Origin: JALCRY01 sp050946575
Lineage (GTDB): Bacteria > Bacillota > Clostridia > Peptostreptococcales > Anaerovoracaceae
Assembly (NCBI GenBank): GCA_050946575.1
Contig: JBMNVB010000001.1
Location: forward strand, 186,001-250,000
DNA length: 64,000 bases
Reading direction: 5' to 3'
The translations under genes and the position numbers were made by a program. Below, piece after piece: positions 51,091 through 59,582 of this stretch. The notes beneath the pieces are model-generated. The model did not search any database and was not told the origin of the DNA. It saw only the letters and a program-made list of their open reading frames with translations. How positions within the stretch are numbered: position 1 is the stretch's first letter; every line of letters starts with the position of its first letter.

Positions 51091-51345
51091 ATGGAAAGAA
51101 AGATCAATGTAAGGAATGCAGCAGTAGTAAATAACGTAAAAAGCAGGACCGCGGACGCGGGACTCAACAGGGGCGCGCTCGTGTCATTCATTTCGGCAGT
51201 GCTCGCGGCGCTCAGTCTGGCAGTCGTTTCAACACCGGCGGCTGTGGCGGCCTACACAGTCATGGCAATCGTATCGGCGTTCGTATTTGAGGGATTCGTT
51301 GACGCTGAGATCAGAAACAGGATAAAAGACGAAAAAAATAAGTGA
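51091..51345 (+). CDS. Small putative membrane protein, copy 2
   Basis: 84 aa behind AAAGGAGGCAAGTGTT. MERKINVRNAAVVNN at the start, two hydrophobic stretches (about 31-48 and 52-70), and FEGFVDAEIRNRIKDEKNK at the end. Most differences from copy 1 are conservative, so the protein is under selection. GALVXFIS and MAIVSAF are the best-kept segments. Own promoter and terminator. Family not recognised. Confidence 0.8.
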   Translation: MERKINVRNAAVVNNVKSRTADAGLNRGALVSFISAVLAALSLAVVSTPAAVAAYTVMAIVSAFVFEGFVDAEIRNRIKDEKNK

Positions 51346-51377
51346 GACGACCTCGACCTTAAATCAAAATATGCACG

Positions 51378-51408
51378 AAAGAGCAGGCGGTGTGTGGGCC
51401 TGCTCTTT
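51378..51408. terminator. Terminator between small gene copy 2 and the thioesterase
   Basis: AAAGAGCAGGC (51378-51388) pairs with GCCTGCTCTTT (51398-51408). It is flanked by A on the left and T on the right, so it can serve both convergent genes. Confidence 0.9.
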
Positions 51409-51435
51409 TGTTTCCGTATATATTGCAGCCGTTCA

Positions 51436-52212
51436 TCATTTCCAGTATGAAATGATCGTGCTGAGGAGTCTGTCCTCCTCCCCGAATTCCATCGTTGATA
51501 CCCGGAGCCGGCCGTCTTCCTCTGTCAATTTTCTCGTTTCCGTCCTGACATGCTCGCCCTGCCCGCTTTCATGCGAGTATTTCACGAGCATTTCCTTCAG
51601 TTTCATATCGACGTATATTTCGTCCGGGAGATCGTTCATCGCCCACTTGACGTACGAAGCATTGTTAGTGTGGCGGTTGATGTCGAGTTCGCTTCTCTGG
51701 ATCGTGAACTCGCTCGAATTGATCATCTCCCCCTCTTCCGCATCGGGCATTACGAATTCCACGTCGCAGTACGGCATCGCATCCTCGAACCTGTACGCTT
51801 CCATGATCTCCTTCGTGGATTTCGGCCGGCGCTTTTTCAGATCCATCAGGACCCACCGCGTGGACGCGTGGATTATTTCATTCCCGTCAACGCCTATCAT
51901 CTGTATATCACGGTGCGCCTGCGTGCGCTTGTACTCCTTGCTCCACGTGTTGAGCGTTACAATGTCTCCCTCATGAGGGAACTTTTCGATGAAAATATGC
52001 CAGTATGACAGCGCCCAGCCTGTTTTTGTCTTAATAAAATAGTCGGTACTGTATCCCGCCGCGGTCGAGTGGTCGATGCACGTCGACTGCAGGATGTTTA
52101 TCATTTCTCCGGGACTCAGGCAGCCGCTTTCGTCTGCGTCAGAATATCTGATTTTATAATCGGTCGAGAACATATTTTCCGTAAAACGCCCTTCGGCGTT
52201 GAATTCTTTCAT
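51436..52212 (-). CDS. Acyl-ACP thioesterase
   Basis: 258 aa of double hot-dog fold. Landmarks: YKIRYSDADESGCLSPGEMI near residues 19-38, TWSKEYKRTQAHRDIQM near 88, and ELDINRHTNNASYVKWAMND near 174, where the Asn/His-containing INRHTNN matches the catalytic region of FatA/FatB-like bacterial enzymes. It releases free fatty acids from ACP. It has its own promoter, divergent from the divIC operon. Confidence 0.9.
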   Translation of the reverse strand: MKEFNAEGRFTENMFSTDYKIRYSDADESGCLSPGEMINILQSTCIDHSTAAGYSTDYFIKTKTGWALSYWHIFIEKFPHEGDIVTLNTWSKEYKRTQAHRDIQMIGVDGNEIIHASTRWVLMDLKKRRPKSTKEIMEAYRFEDAMPYCDVEFVMPDAEEGEMINSSEFTIQRSELDINRHTNNASYVKWAMNDLPDEIYVDMKLKEMLVKYSHESGQGEHVRTETRKLTEEDGRLRVSTMEFGEEDRLLSTIISYWK

Positions 52213-52252
52213 ATTACCGCCCTCCCTGTCACGTCATTTCGCATTGCATAAT

Positions 52253-52261
52253 ATTATATCA
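52253..52261 (-). promoter_or_regulatory. Extended -10 promoter of the thioesterase gene
   Basis: On the minus strand, TGA-TATAAT (52261-52253), 41 bp before the start. No clear -35. Confidence 0.55.
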
Positions 52262-52338
52262 CAGCGCCGGGGAAATAATACTAGTCAATGCCCGTGTTTT
52301 GTAGCATTCACGCGGGAATGGCGGGACATCCCGTTCTG

Positions 52339-52347
52339 TGGTATAAT
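52339..52347 (+). promoter_or_regulatory. Extended -10 promoter of the divIC-ltaS operon
   Basis: TGG-TATAAT at 52339-52347, preceded by GGGACATCCC (52323-52332). The start codon is 31 bp downstream. Confidence 0.6.
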
Positions 52348-52377
52348 CCATGTGAATGTATTGAAGCGGGGGGTATA

Positions 52378-52890
52378 ATGGCGAAAAGTCACGGCCGGAA
52401 GGCCAGGTTCGACAAGAAGCACGGGATCGTGGATATAAACGATTACAGGGCGCAGCTTGAAAAGCAGGAACGCTCGGAGGCCTCCTCTGACCGAAAACCG
52501 GAAGGCGGCGCGGCGGACAGCGGCAGGAGCGGGAAAGAAAAGACCGTCCCGAAGCACAAAAAGGGTACCGCGAAGAAACGCGCCGCGGGGAAGAAGCACG
52601 CGAAGGTCACGAAGGAGCGCGCGATACTCTACGCGATCGTTATCTGCCTTGTCGCGGTGCTGGTCGCGTGGTCCGGCGTGAGGATATACAAAGTCGAATC
52701 GGAGAAGCAGGCACTGCTGCAGGAACAGCAGCAGCTCACCGAGGAAAAGAAGGCGCTGCGCGAGGAACTGAAGAAGGTGAACGACCTCGACTACATCGAA
52801 GAGCAGGCGAGGGAGAAGCTGAGGATGGTCATGCCCGGCGAGACACTGTATGTGCTGCCGGATGACGGGAGCAGCAGTAGCAGTAAATGA
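52378..52890 (+). CDS. DivIC/FtsL-type septum formation initiator
   Basis: 170 aa. A long basic cytoplasmic N-terminus (residues 1-78, rich in Lys/Arg/Ser) precedes one membrane helix (about 84-103). A heptad-rich coiled coil (ESEKQALLQEQQQLTEEKKA) comes next, then the conserved YIEEQAREKLRMVMPGE. DivIC works with FtsL and DivIB/FtsQ at the division septum. First gene of a tightly coupled operon with ATGA overlaps. Confidence 0.88.
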   Translation: MAKSHGRKARFDKKHGIVDINDYRAQLEKQERSEASSDRKPEGGAADSGRSGKEKTVPKHKKGTAKKRAAGKKHAKVTKERAILYAIVICLVAVLVAWSGVRIYKVESEKQALLQEQQQLTEEKKALREELKKVNDLDYIEEQAREKLRMVMPGETLYVLPDDGSSSSSK

Positions 52891-53414
52891 TAAAGGAAGC
52901 TATAGTTGTCGAAGGGCGCGACGACACCGCCGCGGTGCTGCGCGCGGTCGACGCTGACACGATAGAAACGCACGGCTTCGGGATAAACGAAGAGACGCTG
53001 GAAAAGCTCGACCGGGCATATGAAAGCCGCGGTCTCATTATTTTTACCGATCCCGACCATGCGGGCGGAAAGATAAGGAAGGCGCTTTCGGAGCGCTATC
53101 CCGGCGCGAAGCACGCATACCTCGACAGAGGCGACGCGGAGCGCGGCGGGGACATCGGAATAGAGAACGCGGAGCCGGAGGCCATAAGGGAGGCGCTTGA
53201 AAGGGCCCGTCCCGAACGGATCAATGCGGAGTCTGTCTTTACAATGGACGATCTTTTCCGCGCGGGGCTCGCGGGAGCCCCCGGGTCATCTGAAAAAAGA
53301 AGGCGGCTCGGGAAGGATCTCGGCATCGGATACGCGAACGCGGCGGGGCTGCTGAAAAAGCTGAACCGATGCGGGATAACGAAGGAAGAATTTGAAAGGC
53401 ATTTATATAAATGA
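52887..53414 (+). CDS. rnmV: Ribonuclease M5
   Basis: 175 aa, overlapping the gene before by 4 bp. TOPRIM motifs: IVVEGRDDTAAVLRA with the catalytic Glu near residue 9 and IIFTDPDHAGGKIRK with the Asp pair near 52. The C-terminus LGIGYANAAGLLKKLNRCGI is typical. It matures 5S rRNA in Bacillota. In many Bacillota it sits next to ksgA, as here. Confidence 0.95.
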   Translation: MIKEAIVVEGRDDTAAVLRAVDADTIETHGFGINEETLEKLDRAYESRGLIIFTDPDHAGGKIRKALSERYPGAKHAYLDRGDAERGGDIGIENAEPEAIREALERARPERINAESVFTMDDLFRAGLAGAPGSSEKRRRLGKDLGIGYANAAGLLKKLNRCGITKEEFERHLYK

Positions 53415-54295
53415 GTCGATCTGATATTTATTCGCCGGCGGCGATCAGGCGCATCGGGGAAAAGCACGGGTTCAGAAACGCGAAAAGTCTCGGGCAGCAT
53501 TTCCTGACTGACAAGGGCGTGATAGACGAGATCGTTGACGCGGCTGAGATAGGGCCCGAAGATCTCGTTCTCGAGATCGGGCCGGGGTTCGGTACGCTCA
53601 CGAGCGTGGCCGCAGAGCGGGCGGGCCGGGTCATCGCCGTCGAGATAGATAAACAGCTGATACCGATACTCGGAGTCACGCTCGGGCAGTACGATAACAT
53701 CGAAGTCATAAACCGCGATGTCCTGAAGACGGACATCACGGATGTAATAGAAGACGCGAGGAAAAGGTTTCCCTGGATACGGGATGTGAAGATCATAGGG
53801 AATCTTCCGTATTACATCACGACGCCGATCATCATGAAGCTGATCGAGGGCGGCGTGCCGTGTTCCAGCATCACTGTCATGATGCAGAAGGAAGTGGCGG
53901 ACAGGATCTGCTCGCCTCCGGGGAAAAAGACTTACGGGGCGCTCAGCATTGCTGTACAATACTACTGCGAGGTAACGGAGGTATGCCACGTCCCGAGGGA
54001 GATGTTCATGCCGGCGCCGAAAGTGGATTCCACTGTGCTCAGGCTGGACGTCAGACGCGAAAAGCCTGTGGAGCTCCTGAATGAGAAGTTGTTTTTTGTT
54101 TGTGTGAAGGCCGGGTTTTCCCAGAGGAGGAAAACGCTGCTGAATTGCCTGACGGGGCTTCGCGGCATGGAAAAGGATGAAGTGAGAAAAGTACTGGAGA
54201 AAGCGGGCATTGATCCCGTGAGGAGGGCTGAGACATTGACGATCGACGAGTTCGCGAAGATCGCGAATGATGTGGAAAGAGGCAGTGTCAGATGA
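53411..54295 (+). CDS. rsmA: 16S rRNA dimethyladenosine transferase (KsgA/RsmA)
   Basis: 294 aa. Start region KSLGQHFLTDKGVIDEIV, SAM motif VLEIGPGFGTLTSVAAERA near residues 54-72, and the catalytic IIGNLPYYITTPIIMKL near 126-142. It dimethylates two adjacent adenines of helix 45. ATGA overlaps on both sides link it to RNase M5 and the LTA synthase. Confidence 0.97.
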   Translation: MSRSDIYSPAAIRRIGEKHGFRNAKSLGQHFLTDKGVIDEIVDAAEIGPEDLVLEIGPGFGTLTSVAAERAGRVIAVEIDKQLIPILGVTLGQYDNIEVINRDVLKTDITDVIEDARKRFPWIRDVKIIGNLPYYITTPIIMKLIEGGVPCSSITVMMQKEVADRICSPPGKKTYGALSIAVQYYCEVTEVCHVPREMFMPAPKVDSTVLRLDVRREKPVELLNEKLFFVCVKAGFSQRRKTLLNCLTGLRGMEKDEVRKVLEKAGIDPVRRAETLTIDEFAKIANDVERGSVR

Positions 54296-56313
54296 AATCG
54301 AAATTCAGAAAGGCCTGGGATAAGCTGGCCGAAAATTATTATATACAGTACGCCGTATTCTCGGTGCTGGTCACGCTGCTGATTGAAACGCTGGCGCGTT
54401 TCAGTTCATCTCCGGCGGGCGGGTTCATTTTCATGTTCCAGCATCCGCTGGTATTTCTGTACAATTGTCTGATCATATTCGCGACGTTCTGCCTGTCGTT
54501 CCTGTTCAGGAACAGGCACTTTTTCGTTATTCTGTTCGGCGGCATATGGATAGCGCTCGGCGTGGTCAACGGCATAATACTCGCGAACAGAATGACGCCG
54601 TTCACTACGAACGACATACAGGAGATCGGCGACGCGCTCACCATTGCGACGACGTATCTTTCAAAAATGCAGATCGCGCTGCTGATCGGCGGGGTCGCTG
54701 CGATCGCGGCGTTCCTCACGTATATTTTCCGCAAGAACAGAAAGCACGCAGAAAAAGTCGAATACAAAAAAGCGGTGCCGAAGGTACTGCTGGTGCTGCT
54801 GCTTACGGTCGCGGCGACGGCGGGCTGCGTGAAGTTCGGCGTGCTGGATACGTATTTCCCGAACCTCAACTACGGGTACAGGGACAACGGCTTTTCATAC
54901 TGCTTCCTCGCGACGGGATTCGACAAGGGCGTGAAGCGTCCGTCGAATTATTCGGAATCCGCCGTCAGGGATATCTTTACGAAAAAGGAACTCGAAACGA
55001 CGGTGGCCGGGAAGGCCGCGTCGGAAGGAAAAATCGAAAAATCATCGACGGCTTCGGAACAGACTCCGAACATCATATTCCTGCAGCTCGAGTCGTTTAT
55101 TGATCCGAGTATTGTAAAAGACATAAAACTGTCCGAAGACCCGATACCGTATTACCGCAGTCTGACGAAGAAATATTCGACAGGCAAACTTACGGTGCCT
55201 GCCGTCGGCGCGGGCACCGCGAACACGGAGTTCGAAACGATGACGGGCATGAGCGTCCACTTCTTCGGACCGGGAGAATATCCGTACAACTCCGTCCTGC
55301 TGAAGGAGAACTGCGAAAGCATCCCGTACGACCTGCGCCAGGTGGGATATTCGACCCACGCGATACATAACCACCGGGCCGCGTTCTACCACAGGAACGA
55401 AGTGCTCGGCGGGCTCGGCTTCGAAACGTACACATCGATAGAATACATGAACAATGTGACGAGGACGCCGAAGGGCTGGGCGCGCGACAATGTCCTCACC
55501 GAAAATATCATGGACGCGCTGAATTCAACGGATAACGAGGACTATATCTACACGATCTCGGTTCAGGGCCACGGAAAGTACCCGACCGAGCAGATGATCG
55601 ACAATCCGGAGATAACCTGCGAGGAGGCTCCGACCGAGGAACTGAAATGGTCCTGGGAATACTATGCGAACCAGATACACGAGATGGACCAGTTCATCGA
55701 GGATCTTACAACGACGCTCGAAAGCTATGATGAGCCGACGATAGTCGTAATGTACGGCGACCACCTGCCGGCGCTCGACAATCTGACAGAGGACAACATC
55801 AGTAGTGACCGCAGTCTGTATCAGACAGACTATGTGATCTGGAGCAATTACGATTTCGAGGAAAAGACAGACAGGGACTATGCAGCGTATCAGATAGGAT
55901 CCGAGCTCCTGAAGAGGATAGGTATCACGAACGGGACGATGGTGACGTTCCAGCAGAATCACAGCGATGACAAAAATTACCGCGATGAAATGCAGATGCT
56001 GCAGTACGATATGCTCTACGGGGAAAAGTATATCTACGGAGGGACCAACCCGTACAAGACACTGTCCCTGAAGATGGGAGTAAAGGATATCAGGGTAGAC
56101 AGCATTATCAAGATCGGAGACAATTATTACATCAAGGGACAGAACTTTACCGAAAGTTCGAGGATAACCGTAGACGGAAAGGTGCTGAAGACGACGTACC
56201 TCGGACCGACGATCCTCGCGCTGAACGAGGATATCGACACGTCCGACGTGAAAAAGATGAAGGTCAGCCAGACTGACGTGAAGAACGATACGATACTCAG
56301 CACAACTGAATAA
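54292..56313 (+). CDS. Lipoteichoic acid synthase-family sulfatase-fold protein
   Basis: 673 aa. Five membrane helices fill about residues 18-180, followed by an extracellular alkaline-phosphatase-like domain. IIFLQLESF near 263 provides the metal Glu, and GAGTANTEFETMTG has the likely catalytic Thr309 (the position of Thr300 in LtaS). Further metal-site residues are in VMYGDHLPAL near 487. An added C-terminal beta domain (about 590-673) follows. The enzyme would polymerise glycerol phosphate from phosphatidylglycerol. Coupled by ATGA to rsmA. Confidence 0.92.
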   Translation: MKSKFRKAWDKLAENYYIQYAVFSVLVTLLIETLARFSSSPAGGFIFMFQHPLVFLYNCLIIFATFCLSFLFRNRHFFVILFGGIWIALGVVNGIILANRMTPFTTNDIQEIGDALTIATTYLSKMQIALLIGGVAAIAAFLTYIFRKNRKHAEKVEYKKAVPKVLLVLLLTVAATAGCVKFGVLDTYFPNLNYGYRDNGFSYCFLATGFDKGVKRPSNYSESAVRDIFTKKELETTVAGKAASEGKIEKSSTASEQTPNIIFLQLESFIDPSIVKDIKLSEDPIPYYRSLTKKYSTGKLTVPAVGAGTANTEFETMTGMSVHFFGPGEYPYNSVLLKENCESIPYDLRQVGYSTHAIHNHRAAFYHRNEVLGGLGFETYTSIEYMNNVTRTPKGWARDNVLTENIMDALNSTDNEDYIYTISVQGHGKYPTEQMIDNPEITCEEAPTEELKWSWEYYANQIHEMDQFIEDLTTTLESYDEPTIVVMYGDHLPALDNLTEDNISSDRSLYQTDYVIWSNYDFEEKTDRDYAAYQIGSELLKRIGITNGTMVTFQQNHSDDKNYRDEMQMLQYDMLYGEKYIYGGTNPYKTLSLKMGVKDIRVDSIIKIGDNYYIKGQNFTESSRITVDGKVLKTTYLGPTILALNEDIDTSDVKKMKVSQTDVKNDTILSTTE

Positions 56314-56325
56314 GGGGGCGGCCCG

Positions 56326-56823
56326 ATGTCTAAAAACAAGAATAAGAAAACAAACGCGGCCAGAGACCTCGACGCGCTCGGGATAAAATACGAGCTCATC
56401 GAATATGATGTATCGCACGGTTTCGAGAACGGGATAAAGGCCGCCGAGCAGACCGGCATCCCGCTCGGTCAGACATTCAAGACACTCGTAACGGTCGGCG
56501 CGAGCGGAGAGCATTATGTCTGCGTGATACCCGTCGCCCGTCACCTGTCGCTGAAGCGGGCCGCGAAATATTTCGGCGAGAAGAAGATCGAGATGGTGAA
56601 GACGCAGGACATCCAGCGCCTCACAGGATATGTCCACGGCGGATGTTCGCCGATCGGGATGCGCAGAAAATTCCCGACGGTCATCGATTCCCGCGCGCTC
56701 GAACACGAGGAGATCTCCGTGAGCGCGGGGCGGCTCGGGATGTCGTTCATGCTGAAGACCGAAGATCTGATCCGCGCGGCCGATGCCGGGACGGAAGATG
56801 TGTCGGATGAAGGGCCGAACTGA
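56326..56823 (+). CDS. ybaK: Cys-tRNA(Pro)/Cys-tRNA(Cys) deacylase YbaK
   Basis: 165 aa. Family features: NAARDLDALGIKYELIEYD, FKTLVTVG, VIPVARHLSLKRAAKYFGEK and the signature LTGYVHGGCSPIGMRRKFPT. It hydrolyses mischarged Cys-tRNA(Pro). Last gene of the divIC-ltaS run, followed by a strong terminator. Confidence 0.94.
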   Translation: MSKNKNKKTNAARDLDALGIKYELIEYDVSHGFENGIKAAEQTGIPLGQTFKTLVTVGASGEHYVCVIPVARHLSLKRAAKYFGEKKIEMVKTQDIQRLTGYVHGGCSPIGMRRKFPTVIDSRALEHEEISVSAGRLGMSFMLKTEDLIRAADAGTEDVSDEGPN

Positions 56824-56865
56824 GAAACAGGCGCGGCACCCGAAAAACAGGAATGAAGAAATCAG

Positions 56866-56903
56866 ACGGGGAGATTCTGATATTTCAGAATCTCCCCGTT
56901 TAT
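56866..56903. terminator. Bidirectional terminator between ybaK and aroEK
   Basis: A 15-bp perfect stem (56866-56880, 56885-56899; arm ACGGGGAGATTCTGA) with a TATT loop. It separates the rightward ybaK operon from the leftward aro operon; T runs are short on both sides. Confidence 0.88.
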
Positions 56904-56936
56904 AATGCCGGTCAATATTCTTTTCGCCGGCCGCCG

Positions 56937-58199
56937 CTACTGCTCCGGCGTTCCGGTCTTTCTGATTATCTCATCAGCGGCGCTTTCCGCTTCCGCGTCG
57001 TTTCCGACGATGAAGTCGGCCGCCTTTTCATACAGCGGAAGTCTTTCGCGCATCAATGCCCGCCTTTTTTCAAGGCCGCCCGACAGGGGGCGCCCGTCGG
57101 ACGCGAGCAGTTCCACGTCGCGCGTGAGGAAAACCACATCCGCGTTCTGACGCATGACGCTGATATTCCCGGGAACGGTCACGGCTCCGCCGCCCGTCGC
57201 TATCACGAGCCCGTGCTCTTTGCATTGATCCCGCAGGATCCCGGATTCGATTTCCCTGAATGCGCTCTCGCCGTCTTCCCTGATGATCATTTCGGGTGAA
57301 CGGCCGGTCCGCTTCCCAATCTCATCGTCCGAATCAACGAACTCCCTGCCGAGTTTTTCCGCGGTGAGTTTCCCGACTGTCGTTTTTCCCGAACCCGGCA
57401 TCCCGACGATCACAATGTTTTTTATCTCTCTCGCGAGCCCGCCTGTTATGACCGGAACGAGGTCCATGCGAGGCTCCCCTGTCCAGAGCTCCGACGCCGC
57501 TGCCGCCTGGGCGACCAGCATCGGCAGTCCGTTTGAGAATCTGAGCCCGCGCCGCTCCGCCTGCAGCAGCAGGCCGGTTTTGAACGGGTTGTAGATCAGA
57601 TCCAGCACACCTTCGCATCCTGTGAACGATTCCAGATCGATAACGGATTCCGGACAGTTCGGATATGTCCCGACCGGCGTCGCGTTGATGATGATGTCGA
57701 ACGATGCGGAAAGATCCCTGTCCGAAGCGAGCGTCCCGTATGTCACGCTTTCCGATCCGGGCTTTACCGCCGCGTTCTCCCTTCTCGAGGCGACTGTTAT
57801 CCGGCCCGCACCGCTGTCGGCGAGCGCCTGCTGTACCATGAGAGACGCGCCGCCCGTCCCGAGCACGAGCGCCGACTTTCCGCGGAAACTGATGCCCGCG
57901 GTTTTCGCCATGTAAAGGAAACCCGTGTAGTCCGTGTTCGCGCCGACAAGTTCTCCGCCGTCGAAATACAGCGTGTTCACCGCGCCTATCTTTTCAGCCG
58001 CGGGCTCGATCCTGTCCAGGAGCGGCATAACGTCGCGCTTGTACGGGATAGTTACATTAAGTCCGTCGAAGTCCCGCGCATTGATGAACGCGGAGAATCC
58101 GTCTTCGGGCACTTCGAACAGTTCGTAGCCGTACCCGAATTTTTCATGGATCAGTTTCGAATAACTGTGCTTCAGCGTTTTACCGACGAGTCCGTACAT
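56937..58199 (-). CDS. aroE-aroK: Fused shikimate dehydrogenase - shikimate kinase
   Basis: 420 aa from the ATG at 58199; the open frame beyond is inside the chorismate mutase gene. Residues 1-258 are AroE: KHSYSKLIHEKF, NVTIPYK with Lys54, NTDYTG with Asp90 and VLGTGGASL for the nucleotide. Residues 260-420 are AroK: Walker A GMPGSGKTT (266-274), FVDSDDE (289-291), Arg315 and TGGGA (335-339). It would do two consecutive steps: 3-dehydroshikimate to shikimate to shikimate 3-phosphate. Last gene of the operon. Confidence 0.95.
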   Translation of the reverse strand: MYGLVGKTLKHSYSKLIHEKFGYGYELFEVPEDGFSAFINARDFDGLNVTIPYKRDVMPLLDRIEPAAEKIGAVNTLYFDGGELVGANTDYTGFLYMAKTAGISFRGKSALVLGTGGASLMVQQALADSGAGRITVASRRENAAVKPGSESVTYGTLASDRDLSASFDIIINATPVGTYPNCPESVIDLESFTGCEGVLDLIYNPFKTGLLLQAERRGLRFSNGLPMLVAQAAAASELWTGEPRMDLVPVITGGLAREIKNIVIVGMPGSGKTTVGKLTAEKLGREFVDSDDEIGKRTGRSPEMIIREDGESAFREIESGILRDQCKEHGLVIATGGGAVTVPGNISVMRQNADVVFLTRDVELLASDGRPLSGGLEKRRALMRERLPLYEKAADFIVGNDAEAESAADEIIRKTGTPEQ

Positions 58200-58200
58200 G

Positions 58201-58479
58201 TCAGCCCTCCCGTTCCGCGATCCTGGCGCGCTGGTACTGCTTTGAGATGTCGAACATCGTGTGGTACAGCTGCTCCGCGTACGGTGCGAGTTCCTCCCCG
58301 GCCAGCCCGCGGATCTTTTCGAGCACTGCGTGCTCTCGCCCCGTATCCTCAACGGGAAGACCGTTTTCACGCTTGTATTCAGCGATGCCGAGCGTCACGT
58401 CCATCCGGCGTCTCAGCAGTTCGGTCATCTCGCGGTCGATGCTGTCTATCTCAGCTCTCAGGCTGTTTATATCACTCAT
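58201..58479 (-). CDS. Chorismate mutase (AroQ type)
   Basis: 92 aa from the ATG at 58479, which overlaps the aroC stop (ATGA) with GGAAG upstream. The three-helix fold reads SLRAEIDSIDREMTELLRRR, then KRENGLPVEDTGRE. It converts chorismate to prephenate, the substrate of TyrA in the same operon. Confidence 0.93.
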   Translation of the reverse strand: MSDINSLRAEIDSIDREMTELLRRRMDVTLGIAEYKRENGLPVEDTGREHAVLEKIRGLAGEELAPYAEQLYHTMFDISKQYQRARIAEREG

Positions 58480-59582
58480 AATCTTCCTTCCTTCGCCATT
58501 ACGTCGAGCAGCGTTATCGCCGCCGCCGCTTCGCAGACGGGCACGGCCCTTACGGCAATGCACGGATCGTGCCGCCCTTTTATTTCGAGTTTTGCCGGTT
58601 CCATGGACGCGAGGTCTACAGATTCCTGCTCACGCGCGATCGACGGAGTCGGCTTGAACGCGACGCGGAAAACGACCGGCATGCCGTCTGTGATCCCGCC
58701 GAGTATACCGCCCGCGTTGTTCGTTTTAGTCAGGATCCGTCCGCCGTCCGCTGTGAACGGGTCGTTGTTTTCGGATCCGCGCATTGATGCGGCCCGGAAT
58801 CCCGCTCCGAACTCCACGCCCTTTACGGCCGGGATGCCGAACAGCACCGGCGCCATCGCGGACTCGAGTCCGTCGTACATCGGTCCGCCGATCCCGGCCG
58901 GGCAGCCGGTCACGAAGACTCCGACCGTGCCGCCTACGGAATCGAGATCCGCCGCGGCACGGGAAATCTCATCTTTCATTTTTTCGCCGGCCGCGTCGTC
59001 GAACACCGGGAAATCCTTTCGCGCGGCCGCGCCGTAGTCGAACGGCGTCCCGGGAAGGCCGGTGTACGCTTCGGGCGGGACATTGTCATGCGCCGCTCCG
59101 ACGGAGCTGATGTGGCCGAAGACCCCGATCCCCTGCCGTTCGAGCAGCTGCAGCGCTATCCCTCCGGCAATGCACAGGGGCGCTGTCATTCGTCCCGAAA
59201 ACGGTCCGCCGCCGGACATGTTCACGCGCCCGCCGTATTTGACAGCGGCGGTGTAGTCCGCGTGTCCCGGACGCGGTATCCCTGCCGTTCTGCTGTAGTC
59301 CGCCGGATGCGCGTCTCTGTTTCTTATTATTATCTTCAGCGGATCCTCGGATACGACCTCGGGGATGTCAGGCTCCTTCCTTTTCGTCGCGAACCTGCTC
59401 CGCCCCGGCGCGCGCCTCTGCATGAACGCGTTCAGTCTGTCCATATCGATCCCGTTCATGACGCCGCGCGGCAGCCCCTCTATCACGCACCCTATCTCCG
59501 GCTCATGCGAACCGCCGAACACGGTGACGCGTATCTTCTCTCCGAACGAAGACTTTACTGTTATTTTTTCGCTGTCAGTCAT
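58476..59582 (-). CDS. aroC: Chorismate synthase
   Basis: 368 aa. VTVFGGSHEPEIGCVIEGLP at the start, RAPGRSRFATKRKEPD near 57, PADYSRTAGIPRPGHADYT near 91-109 and TNNAGGILGGITDGMPVVF near 294 are the family signatures. An FMN-dependent enzyme converting EPSP to chorismate. It overlaps aroA by 8 bp. Confidence 0.96.
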   Translation of the reverse strand: MTDSEKITVKSSFGEKIRVTVFGGSHEPEIGCVIEGLPRGVMNGIDMDRLNAFMQRRAPGRSRFATKRKEPDIPEVVSEDPLKIIIRNRDAHPADYSRTAGIPRPGHADYTAAVKYGGRVNMSGGGPFSGRMTAPLCIAGGIALQLLERQGIGVFGHISSVGAAHDNVPPEAYTGLPGTPFDYGAAARKDFPVFDDAAGEKMKDEISRAAADLDSVGGTVGVFVTGCPAGIGGPMYDGLESAMAPVLFGIPAVKGVEFGAGFRAASMRGSENNDPFTADGGRILTKTNNAGGILGGITDGMPVVFRVAFKPTPSIAREQESVDLASMEPAKLEIKGRHDPCIAVRAVPVCEAAAAITLLDVMAKEGRL

